A stretch of 36,306 nucleotides of DNA from Candidatus Poseidoniia archaeon. GTDB lineage: Archaea > Thermoplasmatota > Poseidoniia > MGIII > CG-Epi1. Below, in pieces: positions 1-7,650 of the stretch. The notes beneath the pieces were generated by a model. That model saw only the letters and a program-made list of their open reading frames with translations. It made no database searches and was not told the DNA's origin. The position numbers were made by a program, and so were the translations under genes. Each line of letters opens with the position of its first letter. Within the stretch, counting starts at the first letter, position 1. The stretch is taken from the NCBI GenBank assembly GCA_029936395.1, contig JAPYSW010000005.1, positions 8,944 through 45,249 of the forward strand, read 5' to 3'.

Positions 1-42
1 TGGGGAACTGATGAAGATCCTCGTAAAGAATTACATCAATAA
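1..42 (+). CDS. 3' end of an unidentified protein (partial)
   Basis: Reading from base 1 in frame 1 gives 13 sense codons ending in TAA at 40-42 (peptide WGTDEDPRKELHQ). The stop abuts the stop codon of the next leftward gene at 43, the same tail-to-tail packing seen at 14764/14765. Hydrophilic, charged C-termini of this sort are common, but 13 codons are too few to name a family. It could be a chance open frame; the support is the tight convergent junction and the absence of any other use for these bases. Confidence 0.4.
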   Translation, partial: WGTDEDPRKELHQ

Positions 43-408
43 TCATTCTGATTTAAATGCATACTCTTTAAATTTTTCTAATGTAACCATATCTAATGCA
101 GATTCATGTGTAGCTTCCAAAACTACATGAGGTGCCATTCCGGCATCGTAAGCTTCAACCCAACGTGATAAACAAAGACACCAACGGTCTCCTTCTTTCA
201 AACCAGGAAAATCTGAATTTGAAGTACTTAAATCATTTCCAGCACCTTTAGAAAATGCGAGAAAAACATCAGTCATTACTACACAAACTGTATGTCGCCC
301 AAAATCACTATTATCTGTATTACAACAACCATCTCTAAACCAACCAGTCATTGGATCTACTGAGCACGGTTCCAGTGTACTTCCTAGTACATTGATAGAT
401 TCTTCCAT
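43..408 (-). CDS. DUF2237 family protein
   Basis: Small soluble protein of 121 aa from the ATG at 408. It matches the DUF2237 family almost end to end: an N-terminal NVLGSTLEPCS segment, PMTGWFRDGCCNT, HTVCVVMTDVFL, GNDLSTS, GDRWCLCLSRW and VVLEATHESAL. These conserved Cys, Asp and His residues could suggest a metal or redox role, but the family function is not established and I do not assign one. The frame extends to a GTG at 429, which would overlap the upstream gene by 20 bases. I prefer the ATG at 408 because it lies one base after that gene's stop and gives the usual family N-terminus. It is the last gene of a leftward trio with the IscA-type gene. Confidence 0.85.
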   Translation of the reverse strand: MEESINVLGSTLEPCSVDPMTGWFRDGCCNTDNSDFGRHTVCVVMTDVFLAFSKGAGNDLSTSNSDFPGLKEGDRWCLCLSRWVEAYDAGMAPHVVLEATHESALDMVTLEKFKEYAFKSE

Positions 409-409
409 A

Positions 410-628
410 CTATTTTTCGCGATTTTCACGAAGATTTTCTATTATTGTAAAGGCCAATGCAGCCCTTTCATTACGAGATAATGCATTCTCTATTTCTTTA
501 AGTTGAGATTGTATCTTGTCTGAAGATTCCGGATCCTCTTTGGCTAGTCTCTGAGCATCACGCATTTGAGCCTCATTGATGCAATAAACTGACTCGCCAC
601 CTAATATTGAAATTGGACTTATGACCAT
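410..628 (-). CDS. Hypothetical protein, 72 aa, helical
   Basis: A 72-aa ORF, unrecognised. After a short hydrophobic start (MVISPISILGG) it is mostly charged and helix-forming, with a run of Glu, Lys and Arg to the end (ENLRENREK). No signal peptide, metal motif or membrane segment is evident. It sits two bases after the IscA-type gene and one base before the preferred start of the DUF2237 gene, so it is most likely translated from the same leftward message. The tight spacing is the main reason to believe it is real. The product may be a small cytosolic partner protein, but nothing in the sequence shows what it binds. Confidence 0.6.
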   Translation of the reverse strand: MVISPISILGGESVYCINEAQMRDAQRLAKEDPESSDKIQSQLKEIENALSRNERAALAFTIIENLRENREK

Positions 629-630
629 TA

Positions 631-987
631 TTATACCGAGAAGCTGGTTTCAGTGTTTACTTTAGGCTCAGTACTAAAACTAGAACCACAACCACATGAT
701 CCTTGTGCATTTGCATTTGTAAGTCTAAACCCAGGTTCTATCAAATCATTTGAAAAATCAATTGTAAGTCCATCCAAATGAACCGAACTTATTTTGTCTG
801 AAACAATACGGAGTTTATCATCTGTGTAATAAACATCATCAAATTCCTGCATGTTATCATCGAGAAGCGCATCATATGTATTCCCTGAACATCCTCCAGA
901 TTTAACACCTATTCGTAAAAATACCTCATCGGAGACTCCCATGTCATGTAATTTCGATTTTGCCATTTCAGTTACCTTAATATCCAT
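631..987 (-). CDS. HesB/IscA-type iron-sulfur cluster carrier
   Basis: A-type iron-sulfur carrier or scaffold that passes Fe-S clusters to apo-proteins in the cytosol. The three ligand cysteines of the family are visible: one in SGGCSGNTYD and the pair in GSCGCGSSFS near the C-terminus. The segments VFLRIGVKSGGCSG and LTIDFSNDLIEPGFRLTN follow the family pattern. From the ATG at 987 the protein is 118 aa, the usual length. The frame also reaches a TTG at 1050, adding 21 residues (MASLYDYSIEQV...). That longer form would leave 13 bases to the divergent cyclophilin gene, so I prefer the ATG. It is the first gene of a leftward trio. It could equally be called ErpA or SufA-like; the exact subfamily cannot be fixed here. 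Confidence 0.85.
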   Translation of the reverse strand: MDIKVTEMAKSKLHDMGVSDEVFLRIGVKSGGCSGNTYDALLDDNMQEFDDVYYTDDKLRIVSDKISSVHLDGLTIDFSNDLIEPGFRLTNANAQGSCGCGSSFSTEPKVNTETSFSV

Positions 988-1036
988 ACTATTCTTAATT
1001 TGACGTGGATTTAAGACTTGCTCTATACTATAATCG

Positions 1037-1043
1037 TATAAAG
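1037..1043 (+). promoter_or_regulatory. TATA box for the secreted cyclophilin gene
   Basis: TATAAAG lies 21-27 bases before the GTG at 1064. This is the distance at which transcription would begin at or next to the start codon, implying a leaderless message. It lies inside the possible 5' extension of the divergent IscA-type gene, another reason to prefer that gene's later ATG. Confidence 0.5.
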
Positions 1044-1063
1044 AAGCCAAAAATAGGCATTAT

Positions 1064-1861
1064 GTGAGAATATTAATTATTCTATTGGCAATGATGCTTT
1101 TCACGCCTACAGCTAAGGCTGAAGCAAGCCCAATGGAAGAATCATTCGTTGGAAATCCAATCGTAGTTATCAATTTGACATACGAGGCTGGAACCGGAGG
1201 AGGAAATGACTTTCAAGGAGAAATTGTATTAGAATTATTTTTGAATTGGGCTCCAATTACTGTAGAAAATTTTGTGAGCCTTTCTGAACAAGGTTTCTAT
1301 GATGGCATTTTCTTTCATAGAATTATTAATGATTTTGTAATACAAAGTGGCGACCCCACATGTACTGAAATCATAGCTTATCCTGGAACTAATCCTACAT
1401 GTGGAGACGGAGGCTCTGATAATACAATTCCATTAGAGATAAATGAGAATTTAACTCATATTAATGGGGCGATTGGAATGGCCAGAGGAACTGATCCAGA
1501 TTCCGCATCAAGCCAATTTTATATCTGTGATACCCCACAACATGGATTAGATAATGGAAATAGAACATTGGATGGAGATCCTGGTTATGCTGTATTTGGA
1601 GTGGTTAGAGAAGGTTTAGAATTAGTACAAGCTGCAGCAGGAGTTCCTACAACAAATGATGTAGACGGTGATGGTAGTATGCCAAGAGCTCAGGGAGGGC
1701 CTGATCGACCATTATATGAAGTTCACATAAATTCAATCACGCTAAGAGAATATCTAATATCTCCAGTGACAGAAATACAAGATAAAAAAGTACCTGGCTT
1801 CAACTTTAGCTTTGCTATTTTATCACTAGTTATAATGACTATTTGGCATCGTAAAAAATAA
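1064..1861 (+). CDS. Secreted, surface-anchored cyclophilin-type peptidyl-prolyl isomerase
   Basis: Peptidyl-prolyl cis-trans isomerase acting outside the membrane. Residues 1-20 form a signal peptide (hydrophobic MRILIILLAMMLF, then AKA/EA). The cyclophilin core spans about residues 30-225 with family landmarks GEIVLELF, APITVENFV, FFHRI (catalytic Arg), FVIQSGDP, GAIGMARG, SASSQFYI and YAVFGVV. The C-terminus carries a VPGF motif, a hydrophobic helix and a final HRKK: the layout of a PGF-CTERM sorting signal recognised by archaeosortase A. An archaeosortase fusion is encoded at 15562-17223. The GTG start sits behind a TATA box. A membrane protein follows after two bases. The isomerase call is firm; processing by the archaeosortase is inferred. 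Confidence 0.9.
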   Translation: MRILIILLAMMLFTPTAKAEASPMEESFVGNPIVVINLTYEAGTGGGNDFQGEIVLELFLNWAPITVENFVSLSEQGFYDGIFFHRIINDFVIQSGDPTCTEIIAYPGTNPTCGDGGSDNTIPLEINENLTHINGAIGMARGTDPDSASSQFYICDTPQHGLDNGNRTLDGDPGYAVFGVVREGLELVQAAAGVPTTNDVDGDGSMPRAQGGPDRPLYEVHINSITLREYLISPVTEIQDKKVPGFNFSFAILSLVIMTIWHRKK

Positions 1862-1863
1862 AC

Positions 1864-2565
1864 ATGGATTCAGTCATATTTCAGGCAAATGTAATCGGCA
1901 TGTTGATGTATATCATACCTGCAATGCTACTCTTTTTTTACATAATAAAAGGTCTAGAAGATAGACTTATGGAACGTAAACTCTACTTAGCAAGTGGAAT
2001 TGGAGTTGTTTTAGGTAGTATTGCTGAAGTAATAATGCTTTTGAGTGGGACTGAGTTGTATACTGATGTTGCTTATGCTTCGATGATTTTAGTTACTCCA
2101 TTCATCATAATGATGTTTATGTTTATAGGAGTTAATCTAAAGACATTCAAGGATGAACCTGCAGCCCCTTACTATTCGGCTGGATATGGATTATTCTTTG
2201 GAGGAACTATTGAATTTTGGAAATTGTTGATAACTGAAAGTCGATATTCAGATATGAGTATTGGAGATTTTTTAATTATTACTTTATTCGGTCTTGGTAC
2301 TGTTGTATTCCTTGGCGGAGCTGGAATGTGGATTGCTTATGCAATAAGAAATGATAATGGAATTCGCGTTACCGGTAGACTCGCATTTCTTTATCTTTTC
2401 TTACAATATTTGTATGCAAGTGCACTTGAGCATGTACATTATGGATTACATGATTTTACAATAATAATTGCTAGTATTATAGCCTTTTTTACAGCCTCTG
2501 GAGCGCTTTTCCATCAAGGTTATTTAAGATTACCAAAAATAGAAAAAACAATTGACGGTGAGTAA
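1864..2565 (+). CDS. Multi-pass membrane protein of unknown function
   Basis: 233 aa with about six or seven hydrophobic helices, roughly at residues 8-28, 41-61, 71-93, 105-120, 135-160, 172-190 and 197-216, joined by short charged loops. A central loop has GLFFGGTIEFWKLL and a later helix has ASALEHVHYGLHDF, whose His and Glu residues within or next to the membrane could bind a metal or proton. I do not recognise the family. It starts two bases after the cyclophilin stop, so the two are probably co-transcribed, and it may sit in the same envelope as that secreted isomerase. There is no signal peptide or sorting tail. It could be a transporter, a sensor or an assembly factor. Confidence 0.65.
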   Translation: MDSVIFQANVIGMLMYIIPAMLLFFYIIKGLEDRLMERKLYLASGIGVVLGSIAEVIMLLSGTELYTDVAYASMILVTPFIIMMFMFIGVNLKTFKDEPAAPYYSAGYGLFFGGTIEFWKLLITESRYSDMSIGDFLIITLFGLGTVVFLGGAGMWIAYAIRNDNGIRVTGRLAFLYLFLQYLYASALEHVHYGLHDFTIIIASIIAFFTASGALFHQGYLRLPKIEKTIDGE

Positions 2566-2585
2566 ATAATTTTTACAGTGAAACT

Positions 2586-2593
2586 CTATATCA
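2586..2593 (+). promoter_or_regulatory. TATA box for the S15-type hydrolase gene
   Basis: CTATATCA lies 20-27 bases before the ATG at 2613, consistent with a leaderless message. This indicates that the hydrolase gene has its own promoter even though it follows the membrane protein gene by only 47 bases. Confidence 0.45.
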
Positions 2594-2612
2594 AGGCCGT
2601 AAATAATCATCT

Positions 2613-4388
2613 ATGGAACAACGGATATTTGCAGGAATTACTGTAGCGATACTGCTTTTGTCATCTGTATTGCTTTATCTTACTGAAGATAATGAGGATA
2701 GTATAGATGACATAATATCAAGAAATGGACTAGTTCCGGTATGGGAAAGGGTGAATCAACCATTCAATACAACTGAATCTTACAGTTATACTCTTGAAAA
2801 AGGTGAATATGAAATAACAGGGCCTGAAAGTATTTTCGTGGAAGTCGATTTGCCTTCAAGTGAATTAGGATGTACTATTACTGATGATTGTAAAATACAC
2901 TTAGGATTATGGTTACCAAATGTTCCTAATGGAACTAAAATACCCGTTATTGCTGATGTTGGACCTTACTATGATGATGGTGATGTAGATGCTCTAACAC
3001 CTGCAAACCGTCTCGGGAAATTCTTAATTGAAAATATGGTCCCTCATGGTTATGCAGTTGCTCAAGTATCTGTTTTTGGAACTGGCATGTCAAATCATTG
3101 TATGGATTTTATGGGTTTAAGTGAACAAATGGGAATTGATGCTGCAGTTACGTGGTTGGGAACACAGGAATGGAGTAATGGCAATGTTGGAATTATAGGA
3201 AAATCGTACGATGGAAGCACCCCTTGGCAAGCTGCAATGTTTGGGAATCCACATTTAAAAACAATTATCCCAATTTCAGGACTTATTGGTGTTCATGACC
3301 TAATGTGGAGAAATGGATCGATGGAAGCGAGAGGGTTAGGAATGCATAATGGTGTTTATGGTTCATTTGGATGGGATGGTGATAGTGAAGATTGGCAAAC
3401 TGCCTGTAAAGGATATGCTGAAGGCTATGCCAATGGACCTGGAGCATACTTAGCAGGAGATGAAGTAAATTACGTAGGTAATACTTATTGGACTGATAGA
3501 CACTTTCTAGAAAGGGCCATGCAGAATTATAATGGTTCAATATACTTTATACACGGAATGCAAGATTGGAATGTGGATCCGCACATGGCTTTCCCCGCTT
3601 ACAAAGAGCTACAAACTGCTGGGTTCGAAATTAAGGGATTATTTGGTCAATGGGGCCATCACTATCCTGACAGGCCCGGTGATCAAAGCGGAATGTCGGC
3701 TGGAAGGGGGGCTGAAGCTTATCCTCAGTCCGTAAGATATGACTGGGCTCAAGATTTGTTAGAATGGTTTAATTATTACCTATATGAAGGAAATCTAAAA
3801 CCGGCATTACATGTAGAGATGCAAGATAATCTAGGAAGCTGGAGAGTTGAAGAAACATGGCCCTCAAATGACCGTGAATTCTTACAATTAGCAATTAGTG
3901 AAGGGCTTGCGGTCACTTCAGGTTCAGGATTAATAGGCCCAACGGGAACATTAACTCTTGAAACCGAGGTATTTGAGAATGAAACAAGAATTTCAGGAAT
4001 ACCTACTTTCCATGTAGAAGTTACTATTCCGCCAGGTCAAACCTCAGGTCACCTCTATGTTGAGCTATCTCTTGCTGGAGGAATACACCTTGGACACGGC
4101 GTAATGGATCTTAGATATTATCAAGGTGGAAGAGAATGTGGGCAACCATGTACAGTTACAGGAACTGTTAATGCTAAAATGCAATTATTTGCTATGGATG
4201 TTGTAATACCTGCAGGAAATGCTTTAGAATTAGTAATAAGTCAAACAAATGATGATTATGTTCCATCGCCGGTAAGTAGCGGATATGTAACTATTGGAAC
4301 TAACCAAAACAGTGTACTTACTCTTCCTATAATTCAAAGAAGTTCAGACGATTTGTTTACTCCACCTATCTGGTATACTGAAGAATAA
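2613..4388 (+). CDS. Secreted CocE/NonD (peptidase S15) family alpha/beta hydrolase
   Basis: 591-aa extracytoplasmic serine hydrolase of the X-Pro dipeptidyl-peptidase/cocaine-esterase type. Residues 5-23 are a hydrophobic signal or anchor helix. The alpha/beta-hydrolase domain runs to about residue 390: the nucleophile is Ser198 in GKSYDG, the acid is Asp318 in HGMQDWN, and the base is a His of WGHH (349-350). The rest is the all-beta C-terminal domain typical of S15 and CocE enzymes, with FHVEVTIPPG and GHLYVELSLAGG. The substrate may be a proline-containing peptide or an ester; the sequence does not decide. Unlike the cyclophilin and the giant surface proteins it has no C-terminal sorting helix, so it is either N-anchored or released. 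Its stop lies five bases from the convergent mscS stop. Confidence 0.85.
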   Translation: MEQRIFAGITVAILLLSSVLLYLTEDNEDSIDDIISRNGLVPVWERVNQPFNTTESYSYTLEKGEYEITGPESIFVEVDLPSSELGCTITDDCKIHLGLWLPNVPNGTKIPVIADVGPYYDDGDVDALTPANRLGKFLIENMVPHGYAVAQVSVFGTGMSNHCMDFMGLSEQMGIDAAVTWLGTQEWSNGNVGIIGKSYDGSTPWQAAMFGNPHLKTIIPISGLIGVHDLMWRNGSMEARGLGMHNGVYGSFGWDGDSEDWQTACKGYAEGYANGPGAYLAGDEVNYVGNTYWTDRHFLERAMQNYNGSIYFIHGMQDWNVDPHMAFPAYKELQTAGFEIKGLFGQWGHHYPDRPGDQSGMSAGRGAEAYPQSVRYDWAQDLLEWFNYYLYEGNLKPALHVEMQDNLGSWRVEETWPSNDREFLQLAISEGLAVTSGSGLIGPTGTLTLETEVFENETRISGIPTFHVEVTIPPGQTSGHLYVELSLAGGIHLGHGVMDLRYYQGGRECGQPCTVTGTVNAKMQLFAMDVVIPAGNALELVISQTNDDYVPSPVSSGYVTIGTNQNSVLTLPIIQRSSDDLFTPPIWYTEE

Positions 4389-4393
4389 TTTTA

Positions 4394-6190
4394 TCAATCT
4401 TCAGAGTTGCGTCTACCCTTTATGTCTTCAATTAATTTTCTTGTTACGGCTTCTTCAGCTTCTAATTTAGCTTTCTTTTCCTCAGCTATTTCGGCAGCTT
4501 TTTCAGCTTCCTTTCTTGCCTTTTCTTCTTCGACTAATATTGCCGCTTCTTCAGCTTCTCTTTGTGCCTTTTCTTCTTCAACCAATCTTGCCGCTTCTTC
4601 AGCTTCTTTTTCAGCCTGAAGACGTGCTTCTTCATCTTCAGCTTTTCTCGCAATTTCATTAGCCTCAATTTTAGCCATTTCTTCTTCAGCTTTTTTGGCC
4701 ACATCTTCAGCAATTTTTGCCTCTTTTACAGCTTTTTGAGATTTTTCTTCTTCCGCCTTTTTTGCAGCTTCTTCAGCCTGCTTTTTAGCTTCTTCAGCTT
4801 CTAACTGAGCTCTTTCTTCTTCAGCCTGTCTGGCCGATTCTTCAGCTTGCCTGACTTCTTCTTCGGCTTGCTTCGCTCTTTCTTGAGCCTCTTGTCTAGC
4901 TTTTTGACCTTCAATTAATTCTGCTTTTTTCTCAGGTTCTTCAACAACCTCTTCTATAACTTTTTTGGGAGCTTGTTTAGAAGGTTCATAAAGGTGTACA
5001 TCTCTTTGTGGGAAAGCTATTGTTATCTCTTCTTGAGCTAGTTTTCCAAATACTTCATGATGTAAATCAGAATTAATTTGCCTTATTTTAATTACATTCT
5101 TTATCCAAACAACCAATGCAAAATTTAATGCTGAATCTGCAAATTCTTGAAAACGGACTAATGGAAGCCTAGTTGGATCATCTTGTTCTATGTCCTTGTT
5201 TTGCTTAGCCACTTCTAACAGTGCCTTTTCAACTTTTCTAGGATCGGAACCATAAGAAGCTCCAACTTCTATTCTCAATCTATAGTAACGGTCTGGTTTA
5301 GTAAGATTTCGAATATTTTGATTTGCAAGAGAATTGTTTGGTATAATTATTATTACATGATTAATAATATCGTAAATTTTAGTTGAACGTAGACCAACCT
5401 CTCTAATAATACAGTAAGTATCCTCAAATTTAATCATATCTCCAGTCTTAAAACCTTGATCTAAAAGAAGTAAAATTCCTGAAAAGAAATTACTCAGTGT
5501 ATCTTGAGCCGCCAGCGCAATAACCAGACCAACAACCCCTACTCCAGCAAGTAAAACTCCAAAATCAACATGGAAAGTTGAAAGAAAATTAGTTACTCCA
5601 AATGTAATAATCAATAAAGAACCGATTATGTCTAAAATTGGACCATATTGAGTATCTGATTTTCCTACATGTAACCATTCAGACATTACAGGTACAAAGA
5701 AATTGGTATATGATCTTAATAAAAAGACCGTCAAAAATAAAATGAAAATTGAATCAACTATTGTAATTAAAATATCAACAAAATCTTCAAGATTCGGATT
5801 TGTATTTTTAATTTCAGTAAGAAATAAAGAGACTCCTCGTGTTGTAATTAACCAGAAGACTACAGTTGTAGGATCCCACTCCCAGGAACTTAATCCTCTA
5901 AAATGAAGAGTTAAAGGAATAATGAATAAAAATACTAAAACTGCCACATAAAGAATTAACAATAATATCCAAAGAGATAATTCTGTAAATATTATTAAAA
6001 TATCTCCGTCTGTGTTATGTAATGCATAAAAAGGCGCTCCATCAAGAACTATATCTATGTAGTATTCTTCAATAATTGACCTTGAAAAAAACATAAAAAA
6101 CAACATTCCAAAAAAGCCTAAAAATCTAGGATATGGAAAATCTTTTGAAAGTGTAAAACCAAAATTCATTGTTCGTTCAGAAGGTAACAC
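4394..6190 (-). CDS. MscS-family mechanosensitive channel with long C-terminal coiled coil
   Basis: Small-conductance mechanosensitive channel, which releases solutes when membrane tension rises. Hydrophobic helices lie near residues 21-40, 63-95, 140-165 and 184-206. The conserved pore helix and following segment run from about 211 to 245 (GVGVVGLVIALAAQDTLSNF), then the beta domain (GDMIKFEDTYCIIREVGLRST, IIIIPNNSLANQNI) and the alpha/beta domain to about 400. Residues from about 411 to 595 are a nearly uninterrupted Glu/Ala/Lys coiled coil with KAEEE-type repeats, resembling TolA-like tails and absent from ordinary MscS. The GTG at 6190 is supported by TTTATAAG at 6212-6219. The ATG at 6169 is an alternative. 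The channel call is firm; the role of the tail is unknown. Confidence 0.9.
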   Translation of the reverse strand: MLPSERTMNFGFTLSKDFPYPRFLGFFGMLFFMFFSRSIIEEYYIDIVLDGAPFYALHNTDGDILIIFTELSLWILLLILYVAVLVFLFIIPLTLHFRGLSSWEWDPTTVVFWLITTRGVSLFLTEIKNTNPNLEDFVDILITIVDSIFILFLTVFLLRSYTNFFVPVMSEWLHVGKSDTQYGPILDIIGSLLIITFGVTNFLSTFHVDFGVLLAGVGVVGLVIALAAQDTLSNFFSGILLLLDQGFKTGDMIKFEDTYCIIREVGLRSTKIYDIINHVIIIIPNNSLANQNIRNLTKPDRYYRLRIEVGASYGSDPRKVEKALLEVAKQNKDIEQDDPTRLPLVRFQEFADSALNFALVVWIKNVIKIRQINSDLHHEVFGKLAQEEITIAFPQRDVHLYEPSKQAPKKVIEEVVEEPEKKAELIEGQKARQEAQERAKQAEEEVRQAEESARQAEEERAQLEAEEAKKQAEEAAKKAEEEKSQKAVKEAKIAEDVAKKAEEEMAKIEANEIARKAEDEEARLQAEKEAEEAARLVEEEKAQREAEEAAILVEEEKARKEAEKAAEIAEEKKAKLEAEEAVTRKLIEDIKGRRNSED

Positions 6191-6211
6191 AAAGGTTGTA
6201 TCTTGAAATCG

Positions 6212-6219
6212 TTTATAAG
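6212..6219 (-). promoter_or_regulatory. TATA box for the mscS-type gene
   Basis: On the minus strand CTTATAAA lies 22-29 bases before the GTG at 6190. The distance fits a leaderless start at the GTG better than at the ATG 21 bases further on, and so supports the longer N-terminus. Confidence 0.5.
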
Positions 6220-6265
6220 TAGTTAAGGTGCCAAATTGTAAATAGCATAGTAGAGTTCATAATGT

Positions 6266-6562
6266 ATGTCTGAACTGTTGAGTGACAATGACTGTGAAAA
6301 AGCATTGGTAGGGCTTGATGGATGGACTTATAATGATGTTTACAAAAATATTGAAAAGACATTTTCTTTTAATAATTTTGAGGCTGCAGTAACTTTTGTT
6401 CAACACGTTGCAAGTATATCTATAGAAATTAATCATTGTCCCGATATTGCTATTGGGAATAATGGAACTGCTAAGATAACCTCAACGACTAATGATGTAA
6501 ATGGTGTAACTGAAAAAGATATTGCTCTAGCAGAGAGTATTGAAATCTTAGTTTCGGGATAA
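6266..6562 (+). CDS. Pterin-4a-carbinolamine dehydratase-like protein
   Basis: 98 aa, the standard length for the PCD/DCoH family, which dehydrates 4a-hydroxytetrahydropterin. Family signatures are LDGWTYN, IEKTFSFNNFEAAVTFVQHVA, IEINHCPD and GVTEKDIALAESIE. The usual catalytic trio is His-His in NHHP plus a His in a TH motif five residues before Gly-Leu-Thr. Here the first His is kept (His57), the second is Cys58, and the third position appears to be Asn76, so ordinary dehydratase activity is doubtful. It lies upstream of thyA and folA, which also act on pterin-type cofactors, but in a separate transcription unit. The family call is firm. The protein may have weak activity, or a moonlighting or binding role. 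Confidence 0.8.
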   Translation: MSELLSDNDCEKALVGLDGWTYNDVYKNIEKTFSFNNFEAAVTFVQHVASISIEINHCPDIAIGNNGTAKITSTTNDVNGVTEKDIALAESIEILVSG

Positions 6563-6570
6563 AGAAATAG

Positions 6571-6699
6571 TTAAGATATAGTTAATTCTTTGACTATATA
6601 ATCCTCAGAATTTTTGTCTATATATTCTATTAAATCAGATACATGTAGTGATTCAAGTAAAATTTGATTTGAGTCATGGTCAACTATACGAAAAGGCAT
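6571..6699 (-). CDS. Small hypothetical protein, 42 aa
   Basis: A leftward ORF reads from the ATG at 6699 to TAA at 6571. The peptide begins MPFRIVDHDSNQILLE and ends YIVKELTIS. It is acidic, with alternating hydrophobic residues that could fold as a short strand plus helix (HVSDLIEYIDKN). A strong TATA-like run on the minus strand (6719-6729) is centred 25 bases before the ATG, the spacing used by the leaderless genes here. It ends eight bases from the convergent pterin dehydratase-like gene. I recognise no family. Without the ORF the 215-base gap before thyA would be unusually long for this window. It could still be a chance frame. Confidence 0.5.
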   Translation of the reverse strand: MPFRIVDHDSNQILLESLHVSDLIEYIDKNSEDYIVKELTIS

Positions 6700-6718
6700 T
6701 CAATACACATTACAACAA

Positions 6719-6729
6719 TTTATATATAA
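6719..6729 (-). promoter_or_regulatory. TATA box before the 42-aa ORF
   Basis: TTTATATATAA on the plus strand reads as TTATATATAAA on the minus strand. It is centred about 25 bases upstream of the ATG at 6699. It may also serve thyA in the other direction, but the GTG at 6778 is more than 45 bases away, which would leave a leader of roughly 25-30 bases. Confidence 0.5.
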
Positions 6730-6777
6730 TTTTCGAAAATAGAACAACGCTTTAGGGGGCCTTCCTATTGGGATTAG

Positions 6778-7650
6778 GTGAAGCAGTACTTGGACTTAGT
6801 GAATGAGGTTTTAACTCGAGGAACTCGGAAAGAAAATCGAACTGGTATCGACACAATATCGGCTTTTAATCTAAATTATTCAATAGATCTTAACAATGGT
6901 TTTCCACTGCTAACAACTAAAAAAATTTCATGGAAAAATATAGTAATAGAAAACTTATGGTTTTTATCTGGAGACTTGCATATCGGACTATTAAAAAAGC
7001 ACGGCTGTAAATTTTGGGATCATTGGGCTGATGAAGAAGGATATGTACCTAGTGCATACGGTAATTTTTGGAGAAAATTTCCAGTACATGATAAAAAAGA
7101 ATTCAATGATCAAGTACGTTATGTATTAGATACATTACAAAAAAATCCTAATAGCCGTAGAATGGTGATTTCTGCATGGGCCCCTGGAAATGCACAAACG
7201 AGTAAACTTCCACCATGTCATCTTTTATTCATTTTTAATGTTCAATATGATGGAAATAATGAACCTCGTTTATGTGTTCATCTTACTCAACGTAGTTGTG
7301 ATGTAGCCTTAGGCGTACCTTACAATATTGCAGGTTATTCATTTCTTTTACATCTATTTGCACATTTATCTGGAATGAAAGTAGGTACCTTTGGTCATTC
7401 CTTAGTTGATGCTCATATTTATACAAAGAAAGCTAATGGGACTATGGAAGAATATGACCATATTCCTGGATTAAAAAAACAGTTACAAAGAGAAATTGGA
7501 ATCCTGCCTCAATTGACAATTGATCCAAGCATAAAAACTTTGGATGATGTGATGAATTTGCTTGATGCAGATACTGAAATAATCCTTTCGAAATTTAAAT
7601 TAGATAATTATAATCCCAAGACCTTTATTCCATTCAAGGTCGCTGTATGA
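6778..7650 (+). CDS. thyA: Thymidylate synthase (ThyA type)
   Basis: Methylates dUMP to dTMP with methylene-tetrahydrofolate, which is oxidised to dihydrofolate. The 290-aa protein has ThyA landmarks: RTGIDTISAF (phosphate-binding Arg), GFPLLTTKKISWKNI, NSRRMVISAWAPGN, catalytic Cys147 in LPPCHLL, QRSCDVALGVPYNIAGYSF and HIYTKKA. The start is GTG at 6778, directly preceded by an in-frame TAG, so no earlier start is possible. The end overlaps folA by four bases (ATGA), the classic arrangement for recycling the dihydrofolate product. Archaea often use ThyX or methanopterin-type C1 carriers; a ThyA-FolA pair points to folate use and probably to ancient gain from bacteria, which is inference. Confidence 0.96.
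   Translation: MKQYLDLVNEVLTRGTRKENRTGIDTISAFNLNYSIDLNNGFPLLTTKKISWKNIVIENLWFLSGDLHIGLLKKHGCKFWDHWADEEGYVPSAYGNFWRKFPVHDKKEFNDQVRYVLDTLQKNPNSRRMVISAWAPGNAQTSKLPPCHLLFIFNVQYDGNNEPRLCVHLTQRSCDVALGVPYNIAGYSFLLHLFAHLSGMKVGTFGHSLVDAHIYTKKANGTMEEYDHIPGLKKQLQREIGILPQLTIDPSIKTLDDVMNLLDADTEIILSKFKLDNYNPKTFIPFKVAV

Noticed and set aside
4407-4804. Rightward ORFs rich in Ser, Phe and Cys opposite the MscS tail
   Set aside because: They are the reverse reading of the repetitive Glu/Ala/Lys codons and have no promoter or plausible composition.
4394-4960. Possible CRISPR-like or tandem DNA repeat (cttcttcagct pattern)
   Set aside because: The repeats are irregular in length, without spacers, and follow the codons of a coiled coil.
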